DNA of 64,000 nucleotides, taken from contig PEQM01000004.1 of the NCBI GenBank assembly GCA_002786205.1, positions 1-64,000 on the forward strand, read 5' to 3'. The notes below the pieces were generated by a model. It ran no database searches. It was not told the origin of the DNA and saw only the letters and a program-made list of their open reading frames with translations. Made by a program: the position numbers and the translations under genes. This document shows, piece after piece, positions 23,533 through 32,812 of this stretch (positions are counted from its first letter, which is position 1; every line of letters begins with the position of its first letter). The DNA is from Legionella sp. (GTDB lineage Bacteria; Pseudomonadota; Gammaproteobacteria; Legionellales; Legionellaceae).

Positions 23533-24179
23533 TTAATAGAGAGCGTTTAGAATTACCGAATGGTGCTAAAAAATTGTTATTGCATTCTTGCTGCGCGCCT
23601 TGCTCAGGCGAAGTAATGGAGGCTTTAATTTTTTCTGAAATTGATTTTACCATTTTTTTTTACAATCCCAACATTCATCCCTTGCAGGAATATGAAATAC
23701 GAAAAGAAGAAAACAAACGTTTCGCCATACAACACAACATTCCTTTTATCGATGCAGATTATGACAAAGACAATTGGTTTGAGCGTGCAAAGGGTATGGA
23801 GTGGGAGCCTGAGCGGGGCAAGCGCTGTACCATGTGTTTTGACATGCGTTTTGAAAGGACAGCTTTTTATGCGCATGAACATGGATTTCCGGTGATCAGC
23901 AGTTCTTTGGGGATTTCACGTTGGAAAGACATGAATCAAATCAATGACAGTGGCTTGCGAGCAGCTGGCCGTTATACCGATGTAGAGTATTGGACTTATA
24001 ATTGGCGTAAGAACGGCGGGGGTGAGCGCATGTATCAAATAGCCAAACGGGAAGCATTTTATAAACAGGAATATTGCGGATGTGTGTATTCATTACGCGA
24101 TACCAATGCCTGGCGTCGTCAAAAAACGCGTGATCGAATCAAGATAGGAATTAATTACTATTCGGAAGAGCAATCCTAG
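23529..24179 (+). CDS. queH: Epoxyqueuosine reductase QueH (DUF208)
   Basis: [38 protein letters not shown]. Confidence 0.9.
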   Translation: MINRERLELPNGAKKLLLHSCCAPCSGEVMEALIFSEIDFTIFFYNPNIHPLQEYEIRKEENKRFAIQHNIPFIDADYDKDNWFERAKGMEWEPERGKRCTMCFDMRFERTAFYAHEHGFPVISSSLGISRWKDMNQINDSGLRAAGRYTDVEYWTYNWRKNGGGERMYQIAKREAFYKQEYCGCVYSLRDTNAWRRQKTRDRIKIGINYYSEEQS

Positions 24180-24187
24180 GAACGGCT

Positions 24188-25087
24188 ATGGCTCATGAGC
24201 ATTCTCAATCGCGTCCTCCATCGAAGACCGTTGATAAGGCATTTTTAATTGCCATCCTGCTGAATGGACTTTTTGTGGGATTACAACTGGTTTATGCCGG
24301 GTTTGCTCATTCAACCAGTTTATTTGCTGATGCCATTCATAACTTAGGCGATGTTTTGGGTTTGATTTTGGCATGGCTTGCCACTCGGTTGATGCGACGT
24401 AAACCAACGATTCATAGCACCTATGGCATGAAAAAAACGTCTATTTTCGCCGCCTTGCTGAATGGATCTTTGCTTATTTTCAGTTGTGGAATTATTCTGA
24501 CCGATGCGCTGTTTAAATTAATGTCTCCTGTAGAAATTAATGGATTATCAGTGATGGTAGTTGCTGCACTAGGCATCGTTGTGAATGGTGTGACGGCTTT
24601 ATTTTTTTATAAGGGTAGCCATGACTTGAATATTCGCGGTGCTTTTTTGCATCTGTTTGCGGATGCATTAATATCCGTTGGGGTAGTCGTGTCTTCCATA
24701 GTATTACTTTATACCCATTGGCTGTGGATTGATCCCTTAATGGGTATTTTAATTGCGGCAATTATCCTAAAAGGGACTTGGTCATTATTTGCTGACAGCT
24801 TTCGATTGATGATGGATGGTGTGCCGGCCACAGTTTCCTGGCAAGAGGTGGAGCAGTTTTTGTCTTCTTGTCCAGGTGTGGAAGGCGTTCATGATTTACA
24901 TATTTGGGCCTTAAGTACTCAAGAAAATGCCCTGTCGGTTCATTTGTATATGCCGAAAACATCTTGGAGTGAGGCACAGCGCCTTCAATATATCAGGCAG
25001 CTCAAAACAAACTTCGATATTGCTCACATCACCATTCAAATCGAAGAAACCTTATTGGCGTGTCAAGAGTTTCCTCCTTGTCTTTAG
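24188..25087 (+). CDS. Cation diffusion facilitator family transporter
   Basis: HSTSLFADAIHNLGDVLGLILAWLATRL; GVEGVHDLHIWALS. Confidence 0.92.
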   Translation: MAHEHSQSRPPSKTVDKAFLIAILLNGLFVGLQLVYAGFAHSTSLFADAIHNLGDVLGLILAWLATRLMRRKPTIHSTYGMKKTSIFAALLNGSLLIFSCGIILTDALFKLMSPVEINGLSVMVVAALGIVVNGVTALFFYKGSHDLNIRGAFLHLFADALISVGVVVSSIVLLYTHWLWIDPLMGILIAAIILKGTWSLFADSFRLMMDGVPATVSWQEVEQFLSSCPGVEGVHDLHIWALSTQENALSVHLYMPKTSWSEAQRLQYIRQLKTNFDIAHITIQIEETLLACQEFPPCL

Positions 25088-25150
25088 GGCCAATTGCATT
25101 TTATAAAACAAGCCCTATACTTGATAATAAACATACTGTTTGTGCAAAAA

Positions 25151-25441
25151 ATGCAAGGAGCTAAAGTGAGCCGAGTGAATAGCAATAAATGGATAGTCAT
25201 GATTCCTCTCTTCATGCCGCTATGGGCCTGGTCACATGGCCCTTGTATGCCTATTGCCATGGCATGTATGGAACAAGGCTATACGGACAAGCAATCGATG
25301 ATAAAACAATGCGTGCTTCCGATCATCAGAGGGCAAAAAACCTTGCCCAATGTGCAATTTAGTGACAATCAGATTCAGCAATGCAAAATGGCCATCATCG
25401 ATAAAATGAAAGCGAATAAAAGTCAGGCCGCTAAAATTTAG
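25151..25441 (+). CDS. Small exported hypothetical protein with four cysteines
   Basis: MQGAKVSRVNSNKWIVMIPLFMPLWAWSHGPCMPIAMACMEQGY...; hydrophobic N-terminus; start uncertain. Confidence 0.55.
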   Translation: MQGAKVSRVNSNKWIVMIPLFMPLWAWSHGPCMPIAMACMEQGYTDKQSMIKQCVLPIIRGQKTLPNVQFSDNQIQQCKMAIIDKMKANKSQAAKI

Positions 25442-25562
25442 GTATGAATGAGCAGGTTAAATCATCATAACAAATCATACAAGCAAGGCAATGCACGACC
25501 CTTTGTTCATTCCAGCTCAACCTGGAGTCTGTTGAAAGTGGTCGTGCCATACCATGGCGTAA

Positions 25563-26003
25563 TTATGAGGCAGACTGATTTTCAATGGTGACAAACCATT
25601 TTGCCGGAGAGCCAGGTGTGATGACATTGCATTTACGATCTTGCATTTTAATCTTCACCTCCAGATTTTTACTACTGTATACAAACCGATCTTCAAAAGA
25701 ATAGGCGTGACCACTAGACTGAAACTGTTTAAAAAAGTAAAACAGTAGACTGGATTCATCACCACATTGATATCTTAAAATGGGACTTTTTCCAGCTTGA
25801 TGTGCGGTGACGTCAAATTTGATGGATTGATTTCTTAAGATAGTAGAACTGGGTGTTGTTTTATTGATTAAAATGTAATCGGTTAAAATGCAATCATAGG
25901 AACTATTGTTTTGAATATAAACTTCGGTCTTGGAACAGATGGATTCTGCTAACAGAGTAGATGATTGGCAAAAAAAAGGAAATAAACAAAAAAAACAAGA
26001 CAC
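25563..26003 (-). CDS. Exported hypothetical protein
   Basis: Hydrophobic N-terminus then EVYIQNNSSYDCILTDYIL...; exact start uncertain. Confidence 0.55.
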   Translation of the reverse strand: MSCFFCLFPFFCQSSTLLAESICSKTEVYIQNNSSYDCILTDYILINKTTPSSTILRNQSIKFDVTAHQAGKSPILRYQCGDESSLLFYFFKQFQSSGHAYSFEDRFVYSSKNLEVKIKMQDRKCNVITPGSPAKWFVTIENQSAS

Positions 26004-26306
26004 TCTTTCTTTTCAATTGATTGCTCCACAAAATAAAGGTGCTCTATTGTAATATGCATTTGTTCATTTTGTCTTTGTTTTTTTCAGTTTGTCATGATTT
26101 TGGCACTTTGCGCGCGAGTCTTATTAACAAGCATTATGGTTAGCTTCTGCATTGCTACAGCCGAGGCGATGCGTTTTGTCGATAGGGTGCTCTAATCTTC
26201 ATGTACTGACGTGGACGCTCCGATTCTGCGCTCCTCGTCACTTATCTTCTGCAGCGAGTTGCCGAAGAGGTCTAATATCCCAAAAGTTCGATAGAGCGAC
26301 GCCAAT

Positions 26307-26330
26307 TAAAAAGCCCTTTGATGAAAGGGC
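26307..26330 (-). terminator. Rho-independent terminator for ssb (minus strand)
   Basis: Minus-strand GCCCTTT-CATC-AAAGGGC followed by TTTTTAATT. Confidence 0.75.
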
Positions 26331-26369
26331 CTTAAGACTAATAGTCAACGAGTTGTCACCTGGCGGGAA

Positions 26370-26849
26370 TTAAAACGGAATGTCATCATCTAGTTGATCA
26401 AAAGGGTCTGCCGCCTGGGATGTTTGCTGTGGTTTATTGGCCGGAGCGTAGGCTGGGGGAGCCGCTTGATAAGCGGATTGATTGTCTTCATAAGCCGTAC
26501 CACCGCCCATGCTTTTGCTATCAAGCATTTGGATGTCTGCTGCAATAATTTCAGTGGTATAGCGGTCTTGACCTTGCTGATCCTGCCATTTTCTGGTGCG
26601 TAAACTGCCTTCTACATACAATTTTGAACCTTTACGTACGTATTCACCGGCGATTTCACCTAAGCGATTAAAACAGACGACTCTATGCCATTCGGTACGG
26701 TCTTGTTTCTCGCCTGTGGTTTTGTCTTTCCATGTTTCACTGGTGGCAAGGGATAAGGTGGTCACTGCATTGCCATTAGGCATATAACGTACCTCAGGGT
26801 CAATACCGACATTGCCTACTAAAATTACTTTGTTAATGCCTCGAGCCAT
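26370..26849 (-). CDS. ssb: Single-stranded DNA-binding protein
   Basis: [37 protein letters not shown]; acidic tip DDDIPF. Confidence 0.98.
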   Translation of the reverse strand: MARGINKVILVGNVGIDPEVRYMPNGNAVTTLSLATSETWKDKTTGEKQDRTEWHRVVCFNRLGEIAGEYVRKGSKLYVEGSLRTRKWQDQQGQDRYTTEIIAADIQMLDSKSMGGGTAYEDNQSAYQAAPPAYAPANKPQQTSQAADPFDQLDDDIPF

Positions 26850-26915
26850 AAAAAATCTCCTGTATGCGAAAGTTAGCTAATAAGTATAGCCAATTTATTG
26901 GCTATTGCTATACCT

Positions 26916-28097
26916 TTAAAGTGATTCGACTGGTTTTGTTGGCGCTTGGATTGCCCAAAAAAACCAGATGAGACTTAATAATGCATTACTGATAAAAATA
27001 CCTTCATGCTGCCATAAATTATAAAGAAGACCGGCTAAGGTACCGCCAAAAAAGATACCAAGAAACTGAGAGGTCGAATAAATACCCATGGCAGTTCCTT
27101 TGCAATGAGCAGGCGCTTGTTTGGAAATTAAAGAAGGAAGAAGGGCTTCTAGAATATTAAATGCGGTGAAGTAAACCAACATGAACAGACACAAGGAAAG
27201 CCAAGCCGTAGACCAATGAGCCAGACTTAATTGCACTAATGCAGTTCCCAAGATGGCAAAAGCAAATATTTTTTTGCCATAGGATTTTTTTTCGCTCAGA
27301 ATGATGAATGGGATCATGGCCATAAAAGCCAATACCATCAAAACCAGATAGAAAGACCAGGTCTGTTGTATGTGTCCTGATTCTTTGTGTGCTTTTAAAA
27401 TAAGAGGCATGACAAAAAAAGTGGAGGTTAAAATGGCATGTTGGCAAAAAATACCAAAATTCAATTGCCACAAAGCAGTATTACTTAACACCTGCTTGAA
27501 TAAATGTTTGCTGGTCTTCGGGGGGGATGTTGCTGAGTCTGCAGGCGTAGGGATGACGCCATATAACAGCGCGATGCCCAATAAAGCAAGGAGAGTGGTT
27601 AAATAAAAAATACCGGCAAGACCAAAATGATGTGCTAAAAGAGGACTTAGCACCATGGCCAAACTAAAAGAAAGCCCGATGGACATCCCGATCACCGCCA
27701 TGGCTTTAGTGCGTTCTTTTTCTAAAGTCAGATCCGCCAGTAATGCTATCAAAACACTGCCTACAGCCCCCATGCCTTGTATGATGCGCGCCAAGAGAAT
27801 ACCGTAAACAGAATGAGAGAGTGCTCCAATCAAACTGCCGATAGCAAAAAGTAATAAACCTAAAGCTATCAGTGGCTTACGTCCCCAGCGGTCAGAAAAA
27901 AAACCGAAAGGGATTTGCAGTAAGCCTTGACTTAAACCATAGGCACCTAAAGCCAAGCCAAGAAGAGTCGGCGTTGCGCCTGCAAGTTGTTGGCCATACA
28001 AAGTGAATACTGGAATTAAAAAAAACAAACCAAGCATGCGAAATGAAAAGAGGGCGGCTATAGGTAAAACAGTTTTTGACCAGGAATGTTTCATCAC
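26916..28097 (-). CDS. MFS transporter, YajR-like
   Basis: 12-TM-like; LGAYGLSQGLLQIPFGFFSDRWGRKPLI; LLARIIQGMGAVGSVL. Confidence 0.88.
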   Translation of the reverse strand: MMKHSWSKTVLPIAALFSFRMLGLFFLIPVFTLYGQQLAGATPTLLGLALGAYGLSQGLLQIPFGFFSDRWGRKPLIALGLLLFAIGSLIGALSHSVYGILLARIIQGMGAVGSVLIALLADLTLEKERTKAMAVIGMSIGLSFSLAMVLSPLLAHHFGLAGIFYLTTLLALLGIALLYGVIPTPADSATSPPKTSKHLFKQVLSNTALWQLNFGIFCQHAILTSTFFVMPLILKAHKESGHIQQTWSFYLVLMVLAFMAMIPFIILSEKKSYGKKIFAFAILGTALVQLSLAHWSTAWLSLCLFMLVYFTAFNILEALLPSLISKQAPAHCKGTAMGIYSTSQFLGIFFGGTLAGLLYNLWQHEGIFISNALLSLIWFFWAIQAPTKPVESL

Positions 28098-28240
28098 TAT
28101 CGGTTTGTCAATTTATAATGCGCAAATGGTACAAAGATAAAGCTTAAGACACAAGTTCATTTGTTAATTATTAGTAGATGATTGACAGAATTAGCTAATC
28201 CCGGTAGTTTTTGTGCTTTTTATACGGGAGGCATTCGTTG

Positions 28241-28996
28241 ATGAATTCACCTTTTTTAGGAACAACTGCCTTGATTACAGGCGGTGCGCGAGGCATAGGC
28301 AAGGCTACTGCGCTTAAATTGGCTAAATCCGGTTCAGATATTGCCTTAGTCTACTACAATAGCTCCGATGAAGCACAACATTTGGTCGAAGAAATTAAGG
28401 CCTTAGGTCGTCAAGCAGTTGCCTTTCAGGGTAATGTGGCTGATCATCAGTCAGTTAAAGAGGTGATGCGTCAATTTAAAGAGCATTTTTCACACCTGAA
28501 TTTTTTAATTAGTAACGCGGCTAGTGGGGTCTTAAAGCCTGCTTTGAACATGTCAACCAAGCACTGGCGCTGGTGTATGGAAACCAATGCCTTGGCTCTC
28601 AATCATTTGGTCAGTGAAGGCCACGAACTCATGCCCAAAGGTGGACGTGTTATTGCTTTGTCTAGCCTGGGCGCGATAAGAGCCATCCCCAATTATGCAT
28701 TTATCGGCGCCTCAAAAGCGGCTTTGGAAGCTTTGGTGCGTTCTTTAAGTCTGGAGCTGGCGCCGAAAGGGATTACGGTGAATACCGTATCTGCTGGTGT
28801 GGTGGACACCGATGCGTTAAAACATTTCCCTAACCGGGAGCAGCTGCTGGATGAATATCAGGCTCATTCTTTAGCAGACAGACCGTTAACGCCGGCCGAT
28901 GTGGCCAATGCCATTTATCTGCTCTGTTTGCCTGAAGCGGCGATGATCAATGCACACACTTTGTTTGTAGATGCAGGTTATAGTCAAATCGGTTAA
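28241..28996 (+). CDS. fabL: FabL-type enoyl-ACP reductase (SDR family)
   Basis: TALITGGARGIGKATA; SNAASGVLKPAL; SSLGAIRAIPNYAFIGASKAALEAL (Y-x6-K); DTDALKHFPNREQLL as remembered for FabL. Confidence 0.85.
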   Translation: MNSPFLGTTALITGGARGIGKATALKLAKSGSDIALVYYNSSDEAQHLVEEIKALGRQAVAFQGNVADHQSVKEVMRQFKEHFSHLNFLISNAASGVLKPALNMSTKHWRWCMETNALALNHLVSEGHELMPKGGRVIALSSLGAIRAIPNYAFIGASKAALEALVRSLSLELAPKGITVNTVSAGVVDTDALKHFPNREQLLDEYQAHSLADRPLTPADVANAIYLLCLPEAAMINAHTLFVDAGYSQIG

Positions 28997-29094
28997 CTTG
29001 ATTTGCGGTTACCCGTATGAGATTGTTTTAATTTTAAAAGTCAGGATTTTTGTTGATACAATAAAGAAGCTTGGCTTTTACAGGTTGTCATAAT

Positions 29095-30081
29095 ATGCCG
29101 TACTCTTTAATTATTTTAGAAAATCATTTCGATTTGTCTGCTTATCAATTTTTATATGATAATGCAGAAAACTTATACGCACTGGGGTACTCTCAGATGC
29201 TATTTGAGCTGTATTGTGAACATGAACCCAGTGTTTACATGAACAGATTAAGAAATCATTTCACCGGCAAACAACAATTCGCTGGGGCACAAAGCGTAGA
29301 AATGATATTAAAAGTGTATGATAAATTTTGTGCGCTAGGTTTTATGTGTCGTTTTATTGATCCCGAACCGGAACACATCGCTTTAAGTTACAACAGAAGA
29401 CTAGAAAAAGCCTTTCATGAAGGCGATGCACGACAGATGGATTTGGTTAGTTCAGAGCGGACTGAGGCGACAAGGCAACGTGATTTTGTCATGGCTACTG
29501 CTATTTTAGAGGCTAATAAATGTTCTCGGGCAGAAGGCGGGGTAATTTTTGTAGGCGGATTTCTGCATAATAATTTAATCAAACAACTTGACGTCCATTC
29601 GGCTTGTACTCAGCACGTTTTTCGCTATGCTGTTTTTCATGGGAAACCTTTTTATCGCGCTGAGACAACAGCGACACAAGAGAGTGAGTGGGATGCCATA
29701 CGCTCAGCTTCCTATCGAGCGAATTTTTATGGTACCGATGCAGTACAGGATATTAATCCAGACCAGTATACATTTGAAATGGTAAAAGCAATTTTGCAAT
29801 TGTCTCCGCCAATACCTTGCCTTGAACATGTCCCCAGTGTCAGTGCACCGTTGCGAAAAAAAACAGGACTGTCTTTTCAATTTTCCAAGGATGAACAGCA
29901 TGTTGTCTCTGCTCATTTGAAGATAAGGGCATCTGAGGAAGAAAGAATTACTAAAAAAATCAAAAAGGCCATCCCGGGCTTACAGTTTTTTAACCGACAA
30001 ATTCCTGGTACAGATGATCTTGATTTATGCATACCTGGAACCAATTTGATTGATCAACGGTCTTGTTTTTCTTCATTTTGA
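29095..30081 (+). CDS. Hypothetical protein
   Basis: Intact ORF; start at MPYSLIILENHFDLSAYQFL. Confidence 0.75.
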   Translation: MPYSLIILENHFDLSAYQFLYDNAENLYALGYSQMLFELYCEHEPSVYMNRLRNHFTGKQQFAGAQSVEMILKVYDKFCALGFMCRFIDPEPEHIALSYNRRLEKAFHEGDARQMDLVSSERTEATRQRDFVMATAILEANKCSRAEGGVIFVGGFLHNNLIKQLDVHSACTQHVFRYAVFHGKPFYRAETTATQESEWDAIRSASYRANFYGTDAVQDINPDQYTFEMVKAILQLSPPIPCLEHVPSVSAPLRKKTGLSFQFSKDEQHVVSAHLKIRASEEERITKKIKKAIPGLQFFNRQIPGTDDLDLCIPGTNLIDQRSCFSSF

Positions 30082-30222
30082 TCGCAAAGCCAATCATTTG
30101 TGAAGTCATCAGTAGATTTTATTGTCATGGATAATGATTTTATTCTTGATTTTGCTGCGGAGTGTCAAATAGCTATGATATAATTGCTGATTTTAAGATC
30201 AGGTACAGGCTGAGGAATTATC

Positions 30223-30627
30223 ATGAATAGTGCAAGTGTTTACCCTAAAGTTAGAGAAATTATTGCTGATGTATTGGTTATTGATGAAGAGGAAGTGTCC
30301 TTAAATAGCCGTTTAATCGGTGATTTAGGTGCTGAATCTATTGATTTTTTGGATTTGGTTTTTCAATTGGAAAAAGAATTTAAGATTAAAATTCCCCGTG
30401 GCCAATTAGAAAAAAATGCACGTGGTGACCTGGCTGAAGAAGAATTTGAGCAAGGTGGCGTACTGACTGCTAAAGGACTTGAGTCTTTGAAAAGTTATTT
30501 GTCTGAAATTCCTGCTGAGCAGTTCAAAGCCAATATGAAAGTGAATGAAATTCCGATGTTATTCACGGTAGAGACATTTTGTAAACTGGTCGTTGCGGCA
30601 AGCCAAACTACGGAATCGGTCGCCTGA
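30223..30627 (+). CDS. Atypical acyl carrier protein (134 aa), AcpXL-like by context
   Basis: DLGAESIDFLDLVFQLEKEFKIKIP (4'-phosphopantetheine Ser in ESI) plus extra C-terminal segment. Confidence 0.88.
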   Translation: MNSASVYPKVREIIADVLVIDEEEVSLNSRLIGDLGAESIDFLDLVFQLEKEFKIKIPRGQLEKNARGDLAEEEFEQGGVLTAKGLESLKSYLSEIPAEQFKANMKVNEIPMLFTVETFCKLVVAASQTTESVA

Positions 30628-31517
30628 TGCGATTTTTATTTGTTGATAGAATCATTGAGTCATCCCCTAATCAATGGGTTAGGGGCATAAAAAATGTGAC
30701 TTTGGATGATGATTTTTTGACGCAAGATAAAGAGGGCCGCCTTTGTTTTATGCCTTCTTTAATTGGTGAAACCTTGGGCCAATTGGCTGCTTGGAATGTG
30801 ATGGCGTCTTGTCATTTTACCCATCGCCCTGTTGCTGGCGTGGTCTCTTCTGCGCGTTTGTATCGTCCTGCCTACCTGGGGGAGACGGTTTTGTTAGAGT
30901 CATTTATCGATGCTGTAGATGATAAAGCAGTTGAGTATCATAGTATTGCACGGGTAGGTCAGGAGCGATTGTTTGTCATCGAAGGGGCATTAGGTCCTTT
31001 GTTACCGATGGCGGATTTTATCGGTCAACAAACAGTCAAACAACAGTACGAAGAAATTTTCCGTCCTGGTGATTGGGCGGTCTTGTCGCAACAGTCTATG
31101 CCTGTGGATATATTAACCAGCTTGCCATCGCGTCCTTTATTGATAATGGCTTTTGATCGTATTTTAGATAGTGTTCCCGGTGAGTACCTTGTTGCGGAAA
31201 AACGAATCACCCGATCAGCGCCGTATTTTCCTGATCACTTTCCTCACAAACCAGTCTTGCCAATGACGATATTATTAGAATGCATTCAAAATAGCGTCAG
31301 TCAATTTGTAGAGAAATCATATACAACAAATTATGAAATCAGTGAGCTGCGTCGCATCAAAATGAATGAATTTGTTCAGCCCGGAGATGTTTTAACCTGT
31401 ACAATGAAAGTAAAAGCGCAAACTGAAAATGAATTGATTTTGACCTGTCGCAGCGAAGTAGAGGGTAAACGAGTTTGTGTGGTGGAAGTGGTGTTAAAGG
31501 CAAAAGGGTTCGTATGA
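30627..31517 (+). CDS. Double-hotdog FabZ/FabA-like 3-hydroxyacyl-ACP dehydratase
   Basis: Two hotdog-like halves; second carries YFPDHFPHKPVLPMTILLECIQNS. Confidence 0.85.
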   Translation: MRFLFVDRIIESSPNQWVRGIKNVTLDDDFLTQDKEGRLCFMPSLIGETLGQLAAWNVMASCHFTHRPVAGVVSSARLYRPAYLGETVLLESFIDAVDDKAVEYHSIARVGQERLFVIEGALGPLLPMADFIGQQTVKQQYEEIFRPGDWAVLSQQSMPVDILTSLPSRPLLIMAFDRILDSVPGEYLVAEKRITRSAPYFPDHFPHKPVLPMTILLECIQNSVSQFVEKSYTTNYEISELRRIKMNEFVQPGDVLTCTMKVKAQTENELILTCRSEVEGKRVCVVEVVLKAKGFV

Positions 31518-32812
31518 TGAAAAAAAGAAGAGTGGCTATCACCGGTTTAGGAGCGGTATCTCCTCTAGGCAATAATGTGGAGTCTACCTGGAATCAATTA
31601 CTTGCTGGTGCATCAGGAATAAGTCAAATTACTCATTTTGATGCCAGTGCCTTTCCGACTTTTATTGCAGCGGAAGTAAAAGATTTTGATGATGAATCCA
31701 TGCACCTTGGCAAGCATCAGCGTTTTGCGATGTCTTTTACGCACTATGCCTTGGCTGCTGCACAACAAGCATTAAAAGATGCCGGGGTTTGCCCCACGGC
31801 AGAAACCGCTTCTCGCTGGGGGGTGGTTGCCGGCAGTGGCATGATGACTGCTGAGTTTGATTATTTGCAACGCTTTCAGCGTGCTTGTGCTGAAGAAGGC
31901 GAAATCAATTGGCAGCAATTGCTGGCTAATAAACAGGCCTTTTATCAATTGGCTGATTTTGGTAAAACCACTTCCAATTCGGGTTTGTCTTTATTGATTA
32001 ATGAATTAGGCATTACAGGCTATGCTACTTCTGTGCACACCGCTTGCGCTTCCAGTGGTCAAGCCTTGGGCCTTGCCATGCAAGTGATTCGTCGTGGAGA
32101 AGCTGATTTTATGGTTGCCGGTGGCTTCGATTCCATGATCAATCCTTTAGGCCTTTCCAGTTTTTGTTTATTAGGCGCTTTATCGACCTACAATCAAACA
32201 CCGACAACTGCCAGTCGCCCCTTTGACGGCACTCGCAATGGCTTTGTTTTAGGCGAAGGTGCTGCGTTTTTAATTTTGGAAGAGTGGGACAAAGCCAAAG
32301 CTCGAGGTGCTCGTATTTATGCCGAGCTAGCTGGTGAAGGCAATTCTTTGAGCTCGTATCGAATTACTGATTCTCATCCTAATGGTGATGGTGCAATGCA
32401 AGCCATAGAAAGGGCTTTAGCGGATGCACAAGTGAGTGCAGATGCAGTCGATTACATTAATGCTCATGGTACGTCCACTAAAATGAACGATTTAAGTGAA
32501 ACCAATGCCATTAAAGCAGTGTTTGGCGCGAGAGCAAAAACCATTCCGGTGAGCTCGACAAAAGGCCAGACGGGACATTTGATTGCCGCAGCCGGCGCTT
32601 TGGAAGCAGTTATTTCGGTGAAGGCCATAGAGCAATCCATGGTTCCCGCTACCGCGAATTTAACGACACCTGATCCAGAATGCGACCTCGATTATGTGGT
32701 CGACGGTCCAAGAGCCCAACCATTAAGAGCAGTGCTATCGAATTCTTTTGGCTTTGGCGGCTCCAATAGCGCTTTGCTATTTAAACATCCTGAATTTGAA
32801 GGGACGCTATAA
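31514..32812 (+). CDS. Beta-ketoacyl-ACP synthase II (FabF-like), active-site Cys present
   Basis: RRVAITGLGAVSPLGNNVESTW; VHTACASSGQAL; NAHGTSTKMND; KGQTGHLIAAAG. Confidence 0.95.
   Translation: MMKKRRVAITGLGAVSPLGNNVESTWNQLLAGASGISQITHFDASAFPTFIAAEVKDFDDESMHLGKHQRFAMSFTHYALAAAQQALKDAGVCPTAETASRWGVVAGSGMMTAEFDYLQRFQRACAEEGEINWQQLLANKQAFYQLADFGKTTSNSGLSLLINELGITGYATSVHTACASSGQALGLAMQVIRRGEADFMVAGGFDSMINPLGLSSFCLLGALSTYNQTPTTASRPFDGTRNGFVLGEGAAFLILEEWDKAKARGARIYAELAGEGNSLSSYRITDSHPNGDGAMQAIERALADAQVSADAVDYINAHGTSTKMNDLSETNAIKAVFGARAKTIPVSSTKGQTGHLIAAAGALEAVISVKAIEQSMVPATANLTTPDPECDLDYVVDGPRAQPLRAVLSNSFGFGGSNSALLFKHPEFEGTL

Noticed and set aside
26152-26373. 73-aa ORF between the exported protein gene and ssb
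   Set aside because: Low-complexity unlikely protein, runs across the ssb terminator; no supporting evidence.
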